From Mitsuokella jalaludinii DSM 13811 (lineage in GTDB: Bacteria; Bacillota; Negativicutes; Selenomonadales; Selenomonadaceae), in assembly GCF_000702905.1 (NCBI RefSeq), contig NZ_JNKR01000014.1, positions 1-57,718 of the forward strand: 57,718 nt of DNA, written 5' to 3'. The position numbers and the translations under genes were made by a program. The notes below the pieces were generated by a model. It saw nothing but the letters and a program-made list of their open reading frames with translations, was not told the origin of the DNA and ran no database searches. Of this stretch, positions 32,994-41,903 are shown in pieces. How positions within the stretch are numbered: the first letter of the stretch is position 1; the number at the start of each line of letters is the position of its first letter.

Positions 32994-33335
32994 ATGAACA
33001 TCATCGAAACCTTAGAAAAAGAACAGCTCCGCTCGGATATTCCGGATTTCGCACCTGGTGACACGGTCCGCGTCCATGCCAAGATCGTCGAGGGCTCCCG
33101 CGAGCGTATCCAGATGTTCGAGGGCGTCGTCATCAGCCGTCAGGGCACGGGTGTCCGTGAGACGTTCACGGTTCGCCGCATCTCCTACGGTATCGGCGTT
33201 GAGCGTATGTTCCCGGTACATTCCCCGCGCATCGAGAAGATCGACGTTCTCCGCAAGGGTATTGTCCGTCGTGCAAAACTCTATTATCTGCGCAACCTTA
33301 CGGGTAAAGCTGCTCGTATCAAAGAAAAACGCTAA
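32994..33335 (+). CDS. rplS: 50S ribosomal protein L19
   Basis: Ribosomal protein at the 30S-50S interface. 113 aa, normal. It starts [19 protein letters not shown] and contains [40 protein letters not shown] and [20 protein letters not shown], ending [26 protein letters not shown] at 32981-32987 is 6 bases before ATG 32994; the upstream in-frame extension reads through the leader and is not used. It is followed by a hairpin and then lepB. Confidence 0.98.
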   Translation: MNIIETLEKEQLRSDIPDFAPGDTVRVHAKIVEGSRERIQMFEGVVISRQGTGVRETFTVRRISYGIGVERMFPVHSPRIEKIDVLRKGIVRRAKLYYLRNLTGKAARIKEKR

Positions 33336-33346
33336 TCTGCGTACGG

Positions 33347-33375
33347 TAGGGACTGCTTTGGCAGTCCCTATTTGT
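33347..33375 (+). terminator. Terminator or attenuator between rplS and lepB
   Basis: A perfect 10-bp stem (33347-33356 with 33361-33370, loop TTTG) then TTTGTTT. It probably reduces lepB expression relative to rplS. Confidence 0.75.
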
Positions 33376-33395
33376 TTGTGAACAGGAGGAACACT

Positions 33396-33917
33396 ATGAG
33401 TTCATTGGGAGAAGAGGCTAAAGACTGGGTCATATCCATTGTCATCGCGATTGTCCTGGCCTTCATCATCCGTCAGTTCGTTGTCGAGCTCTACATCGTC
33501 GACGGCCCGTCGATGCGCCCGACTCTGCAGTCGCAGGAGAGGCTCGTCGTCAACAAGTTCATCTACGATTTCCGCGCGCCGCAGAAGGGCGAGATCCTCG
33601 TCTTCGAGTATCCGCGCGATACGAGCCGCGACTTCATCAAGCGCGTCATCGCGACGCCGGGTGACACCATCGAGATCAAGGATGGCCGCGTCTACGTCAA
33701 CGACCAGATGCTCGATGAGGACTACATCCTCGAGAAGACGCGCAGCGAGTACCCGAAGGCGACGGTGCCGCAGGGCACGGTATTCGTCATGGGCGATAAC
33801 CGCAACAACTCGGAGGACAGCCGCTTCGCCGATGTCGGCTTCGTGCCCTACAAGCTCATCAAGGGCAAGGCCGTGCTCGTCTTCTGGCCGCTCAGCGCGT
33901 TCAAGACGCTGCCTTGA
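33396..33917 (+). CDS. lepB: Signal peptidase I
   Basis: Membrane serine protease that removes signal peptides from exported proteins. 173 aa. One N-terminal membrane anchor (WVISIVIAIVLAFIIRQFVV, residues ~11-30). The catalytic Ser39 is in VDGPSMRPTL, the catalytic Lys82 in DFIKRVIATPGD, and box E is VMGDNRNNSEDSR. The single-anchor form is typical of Firmicutes. AGGAGG at 33384-33389 is 6 bases before ATG 33396. It shares the rplS promoter unless a separate start lies in the short gap. Confidence 0.96.
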   Translation: MSSLGEEAKDWVISIVIAIVLAFIIRQFVVELYIVDGPSMRPTLQSQERLVVNKFIYDFRAPQKGEILVFEYPRDTSRDFIKRVIATPGDTIEIKDGRVYVNDQMLDEDYILEKTRSEYPKATVPQGTVFVMGDNRNNSEDSRFADVGFVPYKLIKGKAVLVFWPLSAFKTLP

Positions 33918-33934
33918 CGGGGAGGGACGTATAG

Positions 33935-34690
33935 ATGAAGTGCATTTCCTGGAATGTCAATGGCCTTCGGGCCTGCCTCAAGAAGGGCTTCATGGAGTCG
34001 TTCGTGAAGCTCGATGCAGATATCTTTGCCCTGCAGGAGACGAAGATGCAGCCTGAACAGGCCATCCTCGACCTGCCGGGCTACAAGCAGTACTGGAACA
34101 GCGCGGAGCGCAAGGGCTATTCGGGCACAGCGGTCTTTTCGCGCATCGAGCCGCTTTCGGTGACGTACGGCCTCGGCATCGAGGAGCATGACCATGAAGG
34201 ACGCGTGATCACGCTGGAATTCCCTGACTGCTATTTCGTGACGGTCTACACGCCGAACTCGAAGCGCGGGCTTGAGCGCCTTGCCTACCGCATGGAGTGG
34301 GAGGATGCGTTCCGCGCGTATCTCGTGACCTTAGATGCGAAGAAGCCCGTCATCGTCTGCGGTGATCTCAATGTCGCGCATGCGGAGATTGACCTCAAGA
34401 ACCCGAAGACGAATCACCGCAATGCGGGCTTCACGGACGAGGAGCGCGGCAAGTTCACGGAACTCCTGGATGCGGGCTTCATTGATACGTTCCGCGCACT
34501 TTACCCGGACCGCGCGGGCATCTACACGTGGTGGTCCTATCTGCGCAAGGCGCGTGAGACGAATGCGGGCTGGCGCATCGACTACTTTGTGACGTCGGCG
34601 CGGCTGCGCGAGAAGATTGCGGATGCGACCATCCACAACGAGATCTTCGGCAGCGACCACTGCCCGGTCGGACTGGAGCTCAGAGCATGA
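33935..34690 (+). CDS. xth: Exodeoxyribonuclease III / AP endonuclease
   Basis: Repairs abasic sites and trims 3' ends. Exonuclease-endonuclease-phosphatase fold with all motifs: [78 protein letters not shown], and the C-terminal [11 protein letters not shown]. 251 aa, the size of ExoA/Xth. GGGGAGGGA at 33919-33927 is 7 bases before the start. It is 17 bases after lepB and overlaps the NUDIX gene by ATGA, so it is in the same transcript. Confidence 0.96.
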   Translation: MKCISWNVNGLRACLKKGFMESFVKLDADIFALQETKMQPEQAILDLPGYKQYWNSAERKGYSGTAVFSRIEPLSVTYGLGIEEHDHEGRVITLEFPDCYFVTVYTPNSKRGLERLAYRMEWEDAFRAYLVTLDAKKPVIVCGDLNVAHAEIDLKNPKTNHRNAGFTDEERGKFTELLDAGFIDTFRALYPDRAGIYTWWSYLRKARETNAGWRIDYFVTSARLREKIADATIHNEIFGSDHCPVGLELRA

Positions 34691-35196
34691 TAGCGACAGC
34701 TCTGGAGAAGGGCCGCAAGAAGACGAATCTGACGACGCTCTGTTACATCGAGCAGGACGGCAAGTACCTGATGATGCACCGGGTCAAGAAGGCGCATGAC
34801 ATCAATCACGACAAGTGGATTGGCGTCGGCGGCCACTTTGAGCCGGATGAGACGCCGGAGGAGTGCCTGCTGCGCGAGGTGCGGGAGGAGACGGGGCTCG
34901 TGCTCGACTCGTTCCGGCTGCGCGGCATCATCACGTTCATGTCGGACAAGTGGCAGACGGAGTACATGTTCCTCTACACGGCAGATGCGTTCCACGGGCA
35001 GCTCGTCGGCCGCGACGACTGCCGCGAGGGCACGCTCGAGTGGGTGGCGAAGGATGCGGTCTACAACCTGCCCATCTGGGAGGGAGATAAGATCTTCTTC
35101 CGGCTGATGGAGCAGCAGGAGGCGGTGTTCTCGCTGAAACTCCGCTATGTGGGAGATGCGCTCGTCGAGAAGGCGCTGGATGGAAAGGCGTTCTGA
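34687..35196 (+). CDS. NUDIX hydrolase (8-oxo-dGTPase-like)
   Basis: Pyrophosphohydrolase, probably sanitising oxidised nucleotides. The NUDIX box is complete: [20 protein letters not shown] followed by ETGL (residues ~46-69). The region before it, [20 protein letters not shown] with HDKWIGVGG, matches Firmicute 8-oxo-dGTP diphosphatases. 169 aa. The start overlaps the xth stop. Pairing of an AP endonuclease with a nucleotide-pool cleaner points to oxidative DNA damage repair, an inference from context. Confidence 0.9.
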   Translation: MIATALEKGRKKTNLTTLCYIEQDGKYLMMHRVKKAHDINHDKWIGVGGHFEPDETPEECLLREVREETGLVLDSFRLRGIITFMSDKWQTEYMFLYTADAFHGQLVGRDDCREGTLEWVAKDAVYNLPIWEGDKIFFRLMEQQEAVFSLKLRYVGDALVEKALDGKAF

Positions 35197-35226
35197 GGTG
35201 TGAAGAGCGTTTAAAATTGAGATAGG

Positions 35227-35262
35227 AAAACCCGGTACGAGCCAATCCTCGTACCGGGTTTT
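35227..35262. terminator. Bidirectional terminator
   Basis: A perfect 15-bp stem (35227-35241 with 35248-35262) with AAAA on the left and TTTTGTTTT on the right, between converging genes. Confidence 0.92.
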
Positions 35263-35313
35263 GTTTTGCATCGTGTGGGGCGGGCGAGGGCACCTGCTCC
35301 GGCTTCGCCGAAG

Positions 35314-37326
35314 TCAGCCTTTTTCTATCGTTACGCTGACGTCGTAGAAGGTGCTGCCGCCCTCTTTGTCGGTGAGGCGCATGGAGGTCAGGCGGTTGGT
35401 GTTGCCGTCTTTGGTGTAGCACTGCCACCAGACGCCTTCGGTGACGAGAGTGCCGCGCTTGACGCGGTCGGAGGTCTTGATGGTGAAGTGGGCTTGGCCG
35501 CGCTTATTGCGGGCTCGGACGGGGTCGCCGTCCTGGAGACTGCGTTCGGCGGCGTCGTCTGGGTGGATGAGGAGTGTCATGACGCCATCGCGCGTGAGCT
35601 CTTCGCGTTCGTTGAAGGAACTGTCGAGGATGCGCATGTCGGGGGCGTTGATGAGTGGGAAGGGCTCTGCGTCGCCGTGGGGCGGGAAGTAGTCGGGCAG
35701 GGATGGCTGGCAGGCTGGATTCTCGATCTCGATTCTCTGGGAGGGTGTCTGGAAGTCCATCTTGTAGTCTTTGGGCAGAGGCAGGTTGACGGGGCGGCAG
35801 TCTCGGAGCTGCTGGAGCGCGTCTTCGCCGAGAGGCAGGGGCCAGGCTCTCTTTGTGCTGTCGATGAGCTCTTCGACGAGTTCTTCTTCACTCTTGTCGA
35901 AGATGGGGTCAGCAAGGTGCATGGCTTTTGCGAGCAGGCGGGCGGTCTGCCAGTTGCTCTTGCTCTCGCCGACGGGCGGGATGACGGCCCGGGCGCGCTG
36001 AATGGCGTAGTGGCCGTAGGAGTAGTAGATGTCTTCACTCTCGAGCGAGGTGGTGGCGGGTAGGATGATGTCGGCATAGCGGGTGGTGTCTGTGAGGAAG
36101 CGCTCGTGGACGACGGTGAAGAGATCTTCGCGCTGAAGGCCCCGCAGGACTTGATTCTGGTCGGGAGCGGTGCAGGCGGGATTGGAGGAGTAGACGTAGA
36201 GCGCCTTGATGGGCGGTGTCAGGCTCGCATCGTTGAGCGCGCGGCCGAGCTCACACATGTTGATGTGGCGCACGCCGGGACGTTCGAGGTCAGGGCGGCG
36301 GATGATGCTCTTGTCGAAGGCGTGGCTGCCAGAGGCGGAGGTCAGGAGGCCGCCTCCCTTTTTTGCATAGGCGCCGACGAAGGCGGGCAGGCAGGTGATG
36401 AGGCGCGTCGTCATGGAGCCGTTGGTGTAGCGCGACTGGCCGCTGCCGAGACGGATGAAGGGGGCGCGGGCACGTCCGTAGGCGCGCGCGAAGCTGCGGA
36501 TGTCTTCAGCGGGGATGCCGGTGATGTCTGCGGCGGCTTCTGGCGTGTAGCGCGGCAGGATCTTGCGTTCGAGTGCTTCGGCACCCTGCACATGCCTGCG
36601 CAGGAAAGCGCGGTCGCAGAGGCCTTCTTTGGCAAGCACGTGCAGCACGGCGAGGGCGAGAGCACCGTCGGTGCCGGGCCGCGGGCAGAGGAATGCGTCG
36701 GCACAATCGGCCGTCTTCGTGCGGTACGTGTCGATGCACCAGATTTTCGCGCCCCTTTTGCGGGCAGCCTCGATGTCATGGCGGAAGTGGATGTCGGTCG
36801 CGAGCATGCTGATGCTCCAGAGTATGATCATGTCGCTTTCTTGTGCCTCCTGCGGGGCAGTCGGCAGAGTCGCGCCCATGACATCGCGGTAGCCGCGGCT
36901 CTTAGCCGGCGCGCAGATGGTGCGGTCGAGACTCGTGGCGCCGAGCGCGTAGAAGAGCGCATGACCGGCGCTGTAACCGATCGTGCCCATCGTGCCGGCA
37001 TAGGAGTAGGGCAGGATGGCCTCGGCGCCGAAGTCATCGATGATGGACTGCCAGTGCTCGGCGATCTCAGCGATGGCTGCATCCCAGCTGATGGGCTTGA
37101 AACGTCCTTCCCCCTTCTTGCCGATGCGCTTCAAGGGTGTCATGATGCGTCCCTTGGCGTGGACGGTGCGCTCGTAGTGGGCCATCTTGGGGCAGAGCGT
37201 GCCGCGCGTGAAGGGGTGATTGGGGTCGCCTGCAATGTGGACGGCGCGGCCATCCTGCACGGTGACGAGCAGACCGCAGCAGTCGGGGCAGTCGTAGGGG
37301 CAGACGGACGGCTTGATTTCGTTCAT
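35314..37326 (-). CDS. Molybdopterin oxidoreductase (DMSO-reductase family), cytoplasmic
   Basis: Mo/W-bis-MGD enzyme; substrate unknown. The N-terminal [4Fe-4S] site is C9-P-Y-D-C13-x3-C17 with a fourth Cys45 in TRGTLCPKM. The bis-MGD core follows: WDAAIAEIAEHW, SYAGTMGTIGYSAGHALFYA, RDVMGATLPTAPQEAQESDM, GSGQSRYTNGSMTTRLITCL, YVYSSNPACTAPDQNQVLRG and HERFLTDTTRYADIILPATT. The C-terminal molydop-binding domain has HPDDAAERSLQDGDPVRARN. There is no Tat signal, so it works in the cytoplasm. AGGAGG lies 5 bases before ATG 37326. It is 670 aa and monocistronic, with no iron-sulfur or membrane subunit beside it. Relatives are often annotated as formate-dehydrogenase-like or thiosulfate/polysulfide-reductase-like. 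Confidence 0.9.
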   Translation of the reverse strand: MNEIKPSVCPYDCPDCCGLLVTVQDGRAVHIAGDPNHPFTRGTLCPKMAHYERTVHAKGRIMTPLKRIGKKGEGRFKPISWDAAIAEIAEHWQSIIDDFGAEAILPYSYAGTMGTIGYSAGHALFYALGATSLDRTICAPAKSRGYRDVMGATLPTAPQEAQESDMIILWSISMLATDIHFRHDIEAARKRGAKIWCIDTYRTKTADCADAFLCPRPGTDGALALAVLHVLAKEGLCDRAFLRRHVQGAEALERKILPRYTPEAAADITGIPAEDIRSFARAYGRARAPFIRLGSGQSRYTNGSMTTRLITCLPAFVGAYAKKGGGLLTSASGSHAFDKSIIRRPDLERPGVRHINMCELGRALNDASLTPPIKALYVYSSNPACTAPDQNQVLRGLQREDLFTVVHERFLTDTTRYADIILPATTSLESEDIYYSYGHYAIQRARAVIPPVGESKSNWQTARLLAKAMHLADPIFDKSEEELVEELIDSTKRAWPLPLGEDALQQLRDCRPVNLPLPKDYKMDFQTPSQRIEIENPACQPSLPDYFPPHGDAEPFPLINAPDMRILDSSFNEREELTRDGVMTLLIHPDDAAERSLQDGDPVRARNKRGQAHFTIKTSDRVKRGTLVTEGVWWQCYTKDGNTNRLTSMRLTDKEGGSTFYDVSVTIEKG

Positions 37327-37360
37327 AAGAACCTCCTGTAGGCAGATGTGAGATGTCTCT

Positions 37361-37369
37361 ATTATACCA
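37361..37369 (-). promoter_or_regulatory. Extended -10 promoter for the molybdopterin oxidoreductase gene
   Basis: Minus strand TGGTATAAT (37369-37361), a TGn-extended consensus -10; no convincing -35 is seen. Confidence 0.55.
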
Positions 37370-37407
37370 TAGCTCATGGCCGGACGCCTCATGCAGGAAA
37401 AATGGGA

Positions 37408-37437
37408 TTGCAGGAGGAGAAGGCTCTATGATAGAAT
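37408..37437 (+). promoter_or_regulatory. Promoter for prfC
   Basis: TTGCAG (37408-37413), an 18-base spacer, TAGAAT (37432-37437), 56 bases before the TTG start. Confidence 0.55.
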
Positions 37438-37492
37438 GGTAAGCAGTGCAATTTGACCTGTATCATTCATATATATTGGGAGGAAAAGGATT

Positions 37493-39118
37493 TTGTCAGC
37501 TTTAAGCGAAGAACTCGATAAGGAAATCAAGAAGCGCCGCACGTTTGCGATCATCTCGCACCCGGATGCCGGTAAGACGACGCTGACGGAGAAACTCTTG
37601 CTCTACGGTGGTGCCATCCACCTCGCGGGCTCCATCAAGTCGCGCAAGACGCAGCGCCATGCGGTGTCGGACTGGATGGAGATCGAGAAGCAGCGCGGTA
37701 TCTCGGTCACGTCGTCGGTGCTGCAGTTCGACTACGCGGGCTGCCGCATCAACATCCTCGATACGCCGGGCCATCAGGACTTCTCGGAGGACACGTACCG
37801 CACGCTCATGGCCGTCGACAGTGCCGTCATGGTCATCGATGTCGCGAAGGGCGTCGAGGCGCAGACGAAGAAGCTCTTTAAGGTCTGCAAGCAGCGCGGC
37901 ATCCCCATCTTCACGTTCGTCAACAAGCTCGACCACTACGGCAAGCTGCCGATCGACATCATGGACGAGATCGAGAACGTGCTCGGCATCCGCTCGTATC
38001 CGATGAACTGGCCAATCGGCCAGGACGGTCAGTACATGGGCGTCTATGACCGCCGCAACAAGAAGGTCCTGCTCTTTGCCGCTGATACGACGCACGGGCA
38101 GGAGGCGCGCATCGCCGATGTCTACGAGCCGGATGACCCGGCTGTCATCGAGCGCATTGGCGAGGATACGTGGCAGGCCCTGCAGGACGACATCGAGCTG
38201 CTCGACGAGGCCGGCGAGGCGTTCGACATGGAGAAGGTCAATTCAGGCGAGCTCACGCCGATGTTCTTCGGCTCGGCCATGACGAACTTCGGCGTGCAGG
38301 ACTTCCTCGAGGGCTACATCCGCATGGCGCCGACGCCGCAGCCGCGTCTGTCGAGCGATGGCCTCATTGCGCCGGACGACGAGAAGTTCTCGGGCTTCGT
38401 CTTCAAGATCCAGGCCAACATGAATCCGGCACATCGCGACCGTCTGGCCTTCATCCGCATCTGCTCGGGCAAATTCGAGCGCAACATGAGCGTCTGGCAC
38501 GAGCGCTCGGGCAAGATCATCAAGCTCGCGCAGCCGCAGCAGTTCCTCGCGCAGGACCGCCAGATCATCGACACGGCCTACCCGGGCGACATCGTCGGTC
38601 TCTTCGACCCGGGCATCTTCGGCATCGGCGATACGATCTGCGACGAGAGCCACAAGTTTAAGTACGCTGACTTCCCGGTCTTCCCGCCCGAGAAGTTCGC
38701 GCGCGTACAGGCGAAGGATACGATGAAGCGCAAGCAGTTCGTCAAGGGCATCGAGCAGCTGACGCAGGAAGGTGCTATCCAGCTCTTCCAGCAGGCAGGT
38801 GCCGGCATGGAGTCGTACATTGTCGGCACAGTCGGCACGCTGCAGTTCGAGGTCCTCGAATACCGCCTCAAGAACGAGTACAACGTCGACATCACGATGA
38901 ACATGCAGCCGTATGAGGTCGCGCGCTGGCTCGCCTTCAAGGACGGCCGTGAAGTCACGCCGGCTGCTCTCAAGGGCGCCGACCGCGGCATGTTCGTCTA
39001 CGACCGCAAGGGCAACCCGGTGCTGCTCGTCAGCAACGAGTGGGCACTCGGCTGGATCATGGACAACAACCCGGACCTCATCCTCAATCACGTGCCGTTT
39101 GATCGCAAAGAGGCCTGA
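37493..39118 (+). CDS. prfC: Peptide chain release factor 3
   Basis: Translational GTPase that removes RF1/RF2 from the ribosome after peptide release. GTPase motifs: G1 SHPDAGKTTLTEK (residues ~20-32), G2 in RGISVTSSVLQF, G3 DTPGHQDFSEDTYR, G4 FVNKLDHYG. Further RF3 features are NWPIGQDGQYMGVYDRR, PVFFGSAM-like TPMFFGSAMTNFGVQDFL, and the C-terminal VGTVGTLQFEVLEYRLKNEY. 541 aa. The start is TTG, with GGGAGG (37478-37483) 9 bases upstream and no alternative ATG. It stands alone between its own promoter and terminator. Confidence 0.97.
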   Translation: MSALSEELDKEIKKRRTFAIISHPDAGKTTLTEKLLLYGGAIHLAGSIKSRKTQRHAVSDWMEIEKQRGISVTSSVLQFDYAGCRINILDTPGHQDFSEDTYRTLMAVDSAVMVIDVAKGVEAQTKKLFKVCKQRGIPIFTFVNKLDHYGKLPIDIMDEIENVLGIRSYPMNWPIGQDGQYMGVYDRRNKKVLLFAADTTHGQEARIADVYEPDDPAVIERIGEDTWQALQDDIELLDEAGEAFDMEKVNSGELTPMFFGSAMTNFGVQDFLEGYIRMAPTPQPRLSSDGLIAPDDEKFSGFVFKIQANMNPAHRDRLAFIRICSGKFERNMSVWHERSGKIIKLAQPQQFLAQDRQIIDTAYPGDIVGLFDPGIFGIGDTICDESHKFKYADFPVFPPEKFARVQAKDTMKRKQFVKGIEQLTQEGAIQLFQQAGAGMESYIVGTVGTLQFEVLEYRLKNEYNVDITMNMQPYEVARWLAFKDGREVTPAALKGADRGMFVYDRKGNPVLLVSNEWALGWIMDNNPDLILNHVPFDRKEA

Positions 39119-39140
39119 CGCGCCGTTTTTGGCATCAGAA

Positions 39141-39180
39141 AACCCCAGACAGGGCGAAAGCCTTGTCTGGGGTTCTTTTA
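39141..39180. terminator. Bidirectional terminator after prfC
   Basis: A 15-bp stem with one wobble (39141-39155 with 39160-39174) around a GAAA tetraloop, then TTCTTTTA. Between converging prfC and marR genes. Confidence 0.88.
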
Positions 39181-39624
39181 TTCTCCTGAGGATAAGTTCC
39201 GCTGGATGCGCAGCATCACATCGTTGAGGCCCTGCAGCATTTCGGGTGAAAGGCCCTGCAGAGCCTTGCGGCGGTGTTCGGCCACGGCGCTGGACAAGTC
39301 GCGGTGGGCTTGTGCGCCCTTTTCCGTGAGCTCGATGAATTTGCCGCGGGTATTGGGATGGGCGACGCGCGTAATCAGGCCTTTCTTCTCCATCTTCGTC
39401 AAGGTCTTGGAGATGGCCGCGGGCTCTACGCCCAGGTATTGGCTCAGTGCGGTCTGTGCACAGTCCTCGCGGTGATGGATCAGGTTCAGGATGGTCCATT
39501 CGGAGCTATAGATGCCAGTGTCGGCAATCTCCTGATTCAGCGTCTTGGAGAAGAGCCGCATCGTCTGGTAGAGCTGGTGAATCAGGCGGTCACTGTCGCT
39601 CTCCTGCCAGATGGTCTTGTCCAT
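39178..39624 (-). CDS. MarR-family transcriptional regulator
   Basis: Winged-helix dimeric repressor of 148 aa. The DNA-binding part is CAQTALSQYLGVEPAAISKT (recognition helix) followed by LTKMEKKGLITRVAHPNTRG (wing). Flanking helices (RLIHQLYQTMRLFSKTLNQE and the Gln/Leu-rich C-terminus) form the dimer interface. It lies 3 bases after the MFS gene in the same operon. That suggests it represses its own operon through the TTAACTAGTTAA dyads at 40845-40881 and is released by a transported compound. The ligand is unknown. Confidence 0.9.
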   Translation of the reverse strand: MDKTIWQESDSDRLIHQLYQTMRLFSKTLNQEIADTGIYSSEWTILNLIHHREDCAQTALSQYLGVEPAAISKTLTKMEKKGLITRVAHPNTRGKFIELTEKGAQAHRDLSSAVAEHRRKALQGLSPEMLQGLNDVMLRIQRNLSSGE

Positions 39625-39627
39625 GGT

Positions 39628-40815
39628 TTACTCCTCTGCTTCTTCTGGCTGGCGCACCTGGCGGGACAGGCGGTGCGTCAGCAGGCCGAATAACACGAAG
39701 GCGGCCATGATGGCGAGGACATAGCGGTACATGGTGATGTAGCCGACCGTGTCGGCCAGGCTCCCGAGCACGACGATGCCGGTGCTCGTGCCGATGTCCA
39801 GCATGTTGTAGAAGGTGGCACTGGCAGCGCTGCGGCGGTCTGCCCGGACGACATTGAGCATCCAGGTCATGAGTGCCGGCAGCAGGAGGCCGGCACCGAG
39901 GCCGTAGAAGACGGAGGCGGTGAGCAGCATGGGCAGACTGCCTGCTGCGAGGATCAGGGCAAGGGCCACGCAGTAGAGCAGGGCTCCTGGAATCACGACG
40001 GCAAAGGCGCCGTAGCGGTCGAGAAGGCGACCGCCGAACGGGCGGGACAGGAAGATGAAGACGGTTCCCACGATGAAGAACAGGCCGGCACTGCTGATGC
40101 CGGCCTCAGCGGCCATCATCGCGATGAACGTGTTGACGCTGCCGTAAGCGGCGCCGAAGAGGATGGTCAGGATGGCGGGGACGCCAGTCCCTGACTCATA
40201 GAGGCGGTTGCGGAAGGAGAGGTGCACGGCCGGCACGGGGAGCGCCGGTTCCCTCTCGGCTGTGCGGTCCTGGCGGGCGGCAAGAAGCGCTGCGAGCGTC
40301 GCGACGCCAGAAGCGATAAACAGGGCCCAGGGGCTGATGTCGGAAAGCAGCACCAGGCCGAATGCCGGAGCCAGTGCCATCGCGATCGTGCTGCCAAGGC
40401 CGAAGTAACCGATGCCCTCACCGCGGCGCGAGGCAGGGATGACGTCAGCGACCAGCGCTGCGGCGAAGGTCGTGCTGAGCCCAAAGCCGAAGCCGTGGAT
40501 GACGCGGGCGATGACGATGGCACCGACGGAATCCAGCAGTGCGTATCCCGCCGTTGCCAGCAGGGAGAAGAGAAGACCGGCATAGAGACAGGTCTTCTTG
40601 CCGAAGGCACGCACGCCGGTGTCGGTGAACAGGCGGATGAAGATGGCGGAATACCCAAAGATGCCGGCAATCAAGCCGATCTCTGAGCCAGATGCACCCA
40701 AGCTTGCCACGTAGATGGGCAGCGTCGGGAGCAGGATATGGAATCCGGCAAACAGCAGGCCATTTGCCGCAGTCAAAGCAATGAAATCTCGGGACCAAAG
40801 TTTTTCTGTTGTCAT
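39628..40815 (-). CDS. Major facilitator superfamily efflux-type transporter
   Basis: Inner-membrane transporter with about 12 helices, 395 aa. It starts MTTEKLWSRDFIALTAANGL; the inter-helix loops include RLFTDTGVRAFGKKT after helix 2 and ASRRGEGIGYFGLGSTIAMA in helix 5, as in YfcJ/arabinose-efflux-type drug exporters. SRPFGGRLLDRYG marks the symmetric motif of the second half. ATG 40815 is used with AGGAG 11 bases upstream; the in-frame GTG at 40827 overlaps that site. First gene of the operon with marR. Gene order and the dyads suggest an inducible multidrug or metabolite exporter. Confidence 0.9.
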   Translation of the reverse strand: MTTEKLWSRDFIALTAANGLLFAGFHILLPTLPIYVASLGASGSEIGLIAGIFGYSAIFIRLFTDTGVRAFGKKTCLYAGLLFSLLATAGYALLDSVGAIVIARVIHGFGFGLSTTFAAALVADVIPASRRGEGIGYFGLGSTIAMALAPAFGLVLLSDISPWALFIASGVATLAALLAARQDRTAEREPALPVPAVHLSFRNRLYESGTGVPAILTILFGAAYGSVNTFIAMMAAEAGISSAGLFFIVGTVFIFLSRPFGGRLLDRYGAFAVVIPGALLYCVALALILAAGSLPMLLTASVFYGLGAGLLLPALMTWMLNVVRADRRSAASATFYNMLDIGTSTGIVVLGSLADTVGYITMYRYVLAIMAAFVLFGLLTHRLSRQVRQPEEAEE

Positions 40816-40844
40816 GAAGACGACCACTCCTTTTCGATATGAAT

Positions 40845-40903
40845 ATTAACTAGTTAATTTAAGTTGCGTTAACTAGTTTAATCTATTTGGCGCACTTTGT
40901 CAA
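40845..40903 (-). promoter_or_regulatory. MFS-marR promoter with twin MarR-type operators
   Basis: Minus-strand promoter TTGACA (40903-40898), a 17-base spacer, TAAACT (40880-40875). Dyad O1 is the perfect palindrome ATTAACTAGTTAAT (40845-40858), and dyad O2 is TTAACTAGTTTAA (40869-40881). Centres are 23 bases apart, about two helical turns. O2 covers the -10, so a bound dimer would block RNA polymerase. Autoregulation by the MarR protein is inferred. Confidence 0.8.
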
Positions 40904-40945
40904 AGGATAAATGTTGACATATCCCTGGCTGGAGTGCGTGGGTGT

Positions 40946-41710
40946 TCAGAAATAGCGCTGCCGGATGGCGTGGATGGCTTCATCGAGGCTGCTCGGGCGG
41001 AAGTGGATGCCGTAGCCAACGAAGATCGGCGGCGTGGCGAAGCGCGGCAGGAGCTTGACGGCGATACGCCCGCCGAGGTCGTAGAAGAAGATGTTGTAGC
41101 TCTGCGTCTGGCTGCCGAAGTGATGCGTGAGGAAGTCGACGATGATCTGGATGAAGTCTGCCGTCGTGTCGATGGCAGCTGACGTGAGCTTCTTTGGCAG
41201 GATGTTGAACTCCCAGAAGCCGATGCGCGGCACATCGGAGACATTGAGGGTGACGCCGTCGCGCTCGCAGATGACGGGGCCTTCGAACTCTTCCGGGTGG
41301 CAGAGCAGCTCCTTCTTCACGTGTGGAAGGCCGACGAGCTGCATGTGGGGGTGGCGGATGGTGCCGCCGGAGAGCGGTCCGTAGTTCTTGAAGAAGAGCA
41401 CGGCCTCATAGCGGCAGCTTTCTCTGAGCTCCTGCCACATGCGGAGCCCGAAGCGGATGAGCGCGTGCATGTGCTCCTTCGTGTAGGCGGGCATGTCGCT
41501 CTTGCATTCGCGCCCCTCGATGAGCACGAACTGGTCGGCGCCTTCAATGACATTGTATTTGTTGCGCAGGAAGATCATGTCGCCCTCCGTTGCGATGACA
41601 TCCGTCAGGTTCGCGCGGTCGCAGAACGGGCAGGCCTGCTCGCTGTGGCGTATCGTTTCGGGTTTATGGCGGGCTGCGCTGACGTCGAAGCCCATGAGAT
41701 TGATGTCCAT
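40946..41710 (-). CDS. DUF4931 / GalT-like HIT-superfamily protein
   Basis: Distant relative of galactose-1-phosphate uridylyltransferase; reaction unknown. CPFCDRANL (residues ~27-35) provides a zinc-type CxxC pair. The nucleotidyl-transfer signature reads RHPHMQLVGLP (~118-128), an H-P-H-x-Q match to the GalT/HIT active site. FKNYGPLSGGTIRHPH is close to the GalT core. 254 aa, shorter than GalT (~340). GAGAGG precedes ATG 41710 by 8 bases. No galactose gene is adjacent; downstream is the MFS operon, transcribed separately from its own promoter. Confidence 0.8.
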   Translation of the reverse strand: MDINLMGFDVSAARHKPETIRHSEQACPFCDRANLTDVIATEGDMIFLRNKYNVIEGADQFVLIEGRECKSDMPAYTKEHMHALIRFGLRMWQELRESCRYEAVLFFKNYGPLSGGTIRHPHMQLVGLPHVKKELLCHPEEFEGPVICERDGVTLNVSDVPRIGFWEFNILPKKLTSAAIDTTADFIQIIVDFLTHHFGSQTQSYNIFFYDLGGRIAVKLLPRFATPPIFVGYGIHFRPSSLDEAIHAIRQRYF

Positions 41711-41764
41711 GCTGCTTTCCTCTCTATATTTGTCAAGAAACTACTGGATTGATTCGTCCAATAA

Positions 41765-41773
41765 TGATATAAT
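41765..41773 (+). promoter_or_regulatory. Extended -10 element upstream of the flippase gene
   Basis: TGATATAAT (41765-41773) with no good -35. It leaves a leader of about 120 bases that holds no obvious conserved RNA. Confidence 0.4.
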
Positions 41774-41903
41774 CTCAATGTTGAGTACCATTATAGCGGT
41801 ATACGGACGTTTTTGCAATTTGAGAGAGGCGGGGGAACCTGCCTTTCTTCTTTCCTAGTTCCAGCTGGTTCCAGCAGTTTTCGCAAATCTATGCACGTAG
41901 GCG

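Noticed and set aside
36106-37341. A 411-codon plus-strand frame opposite the molybdopterin oxidoreductase
   Set aside because: The minus-strand gene has the full set of family motifs; this frame has none.
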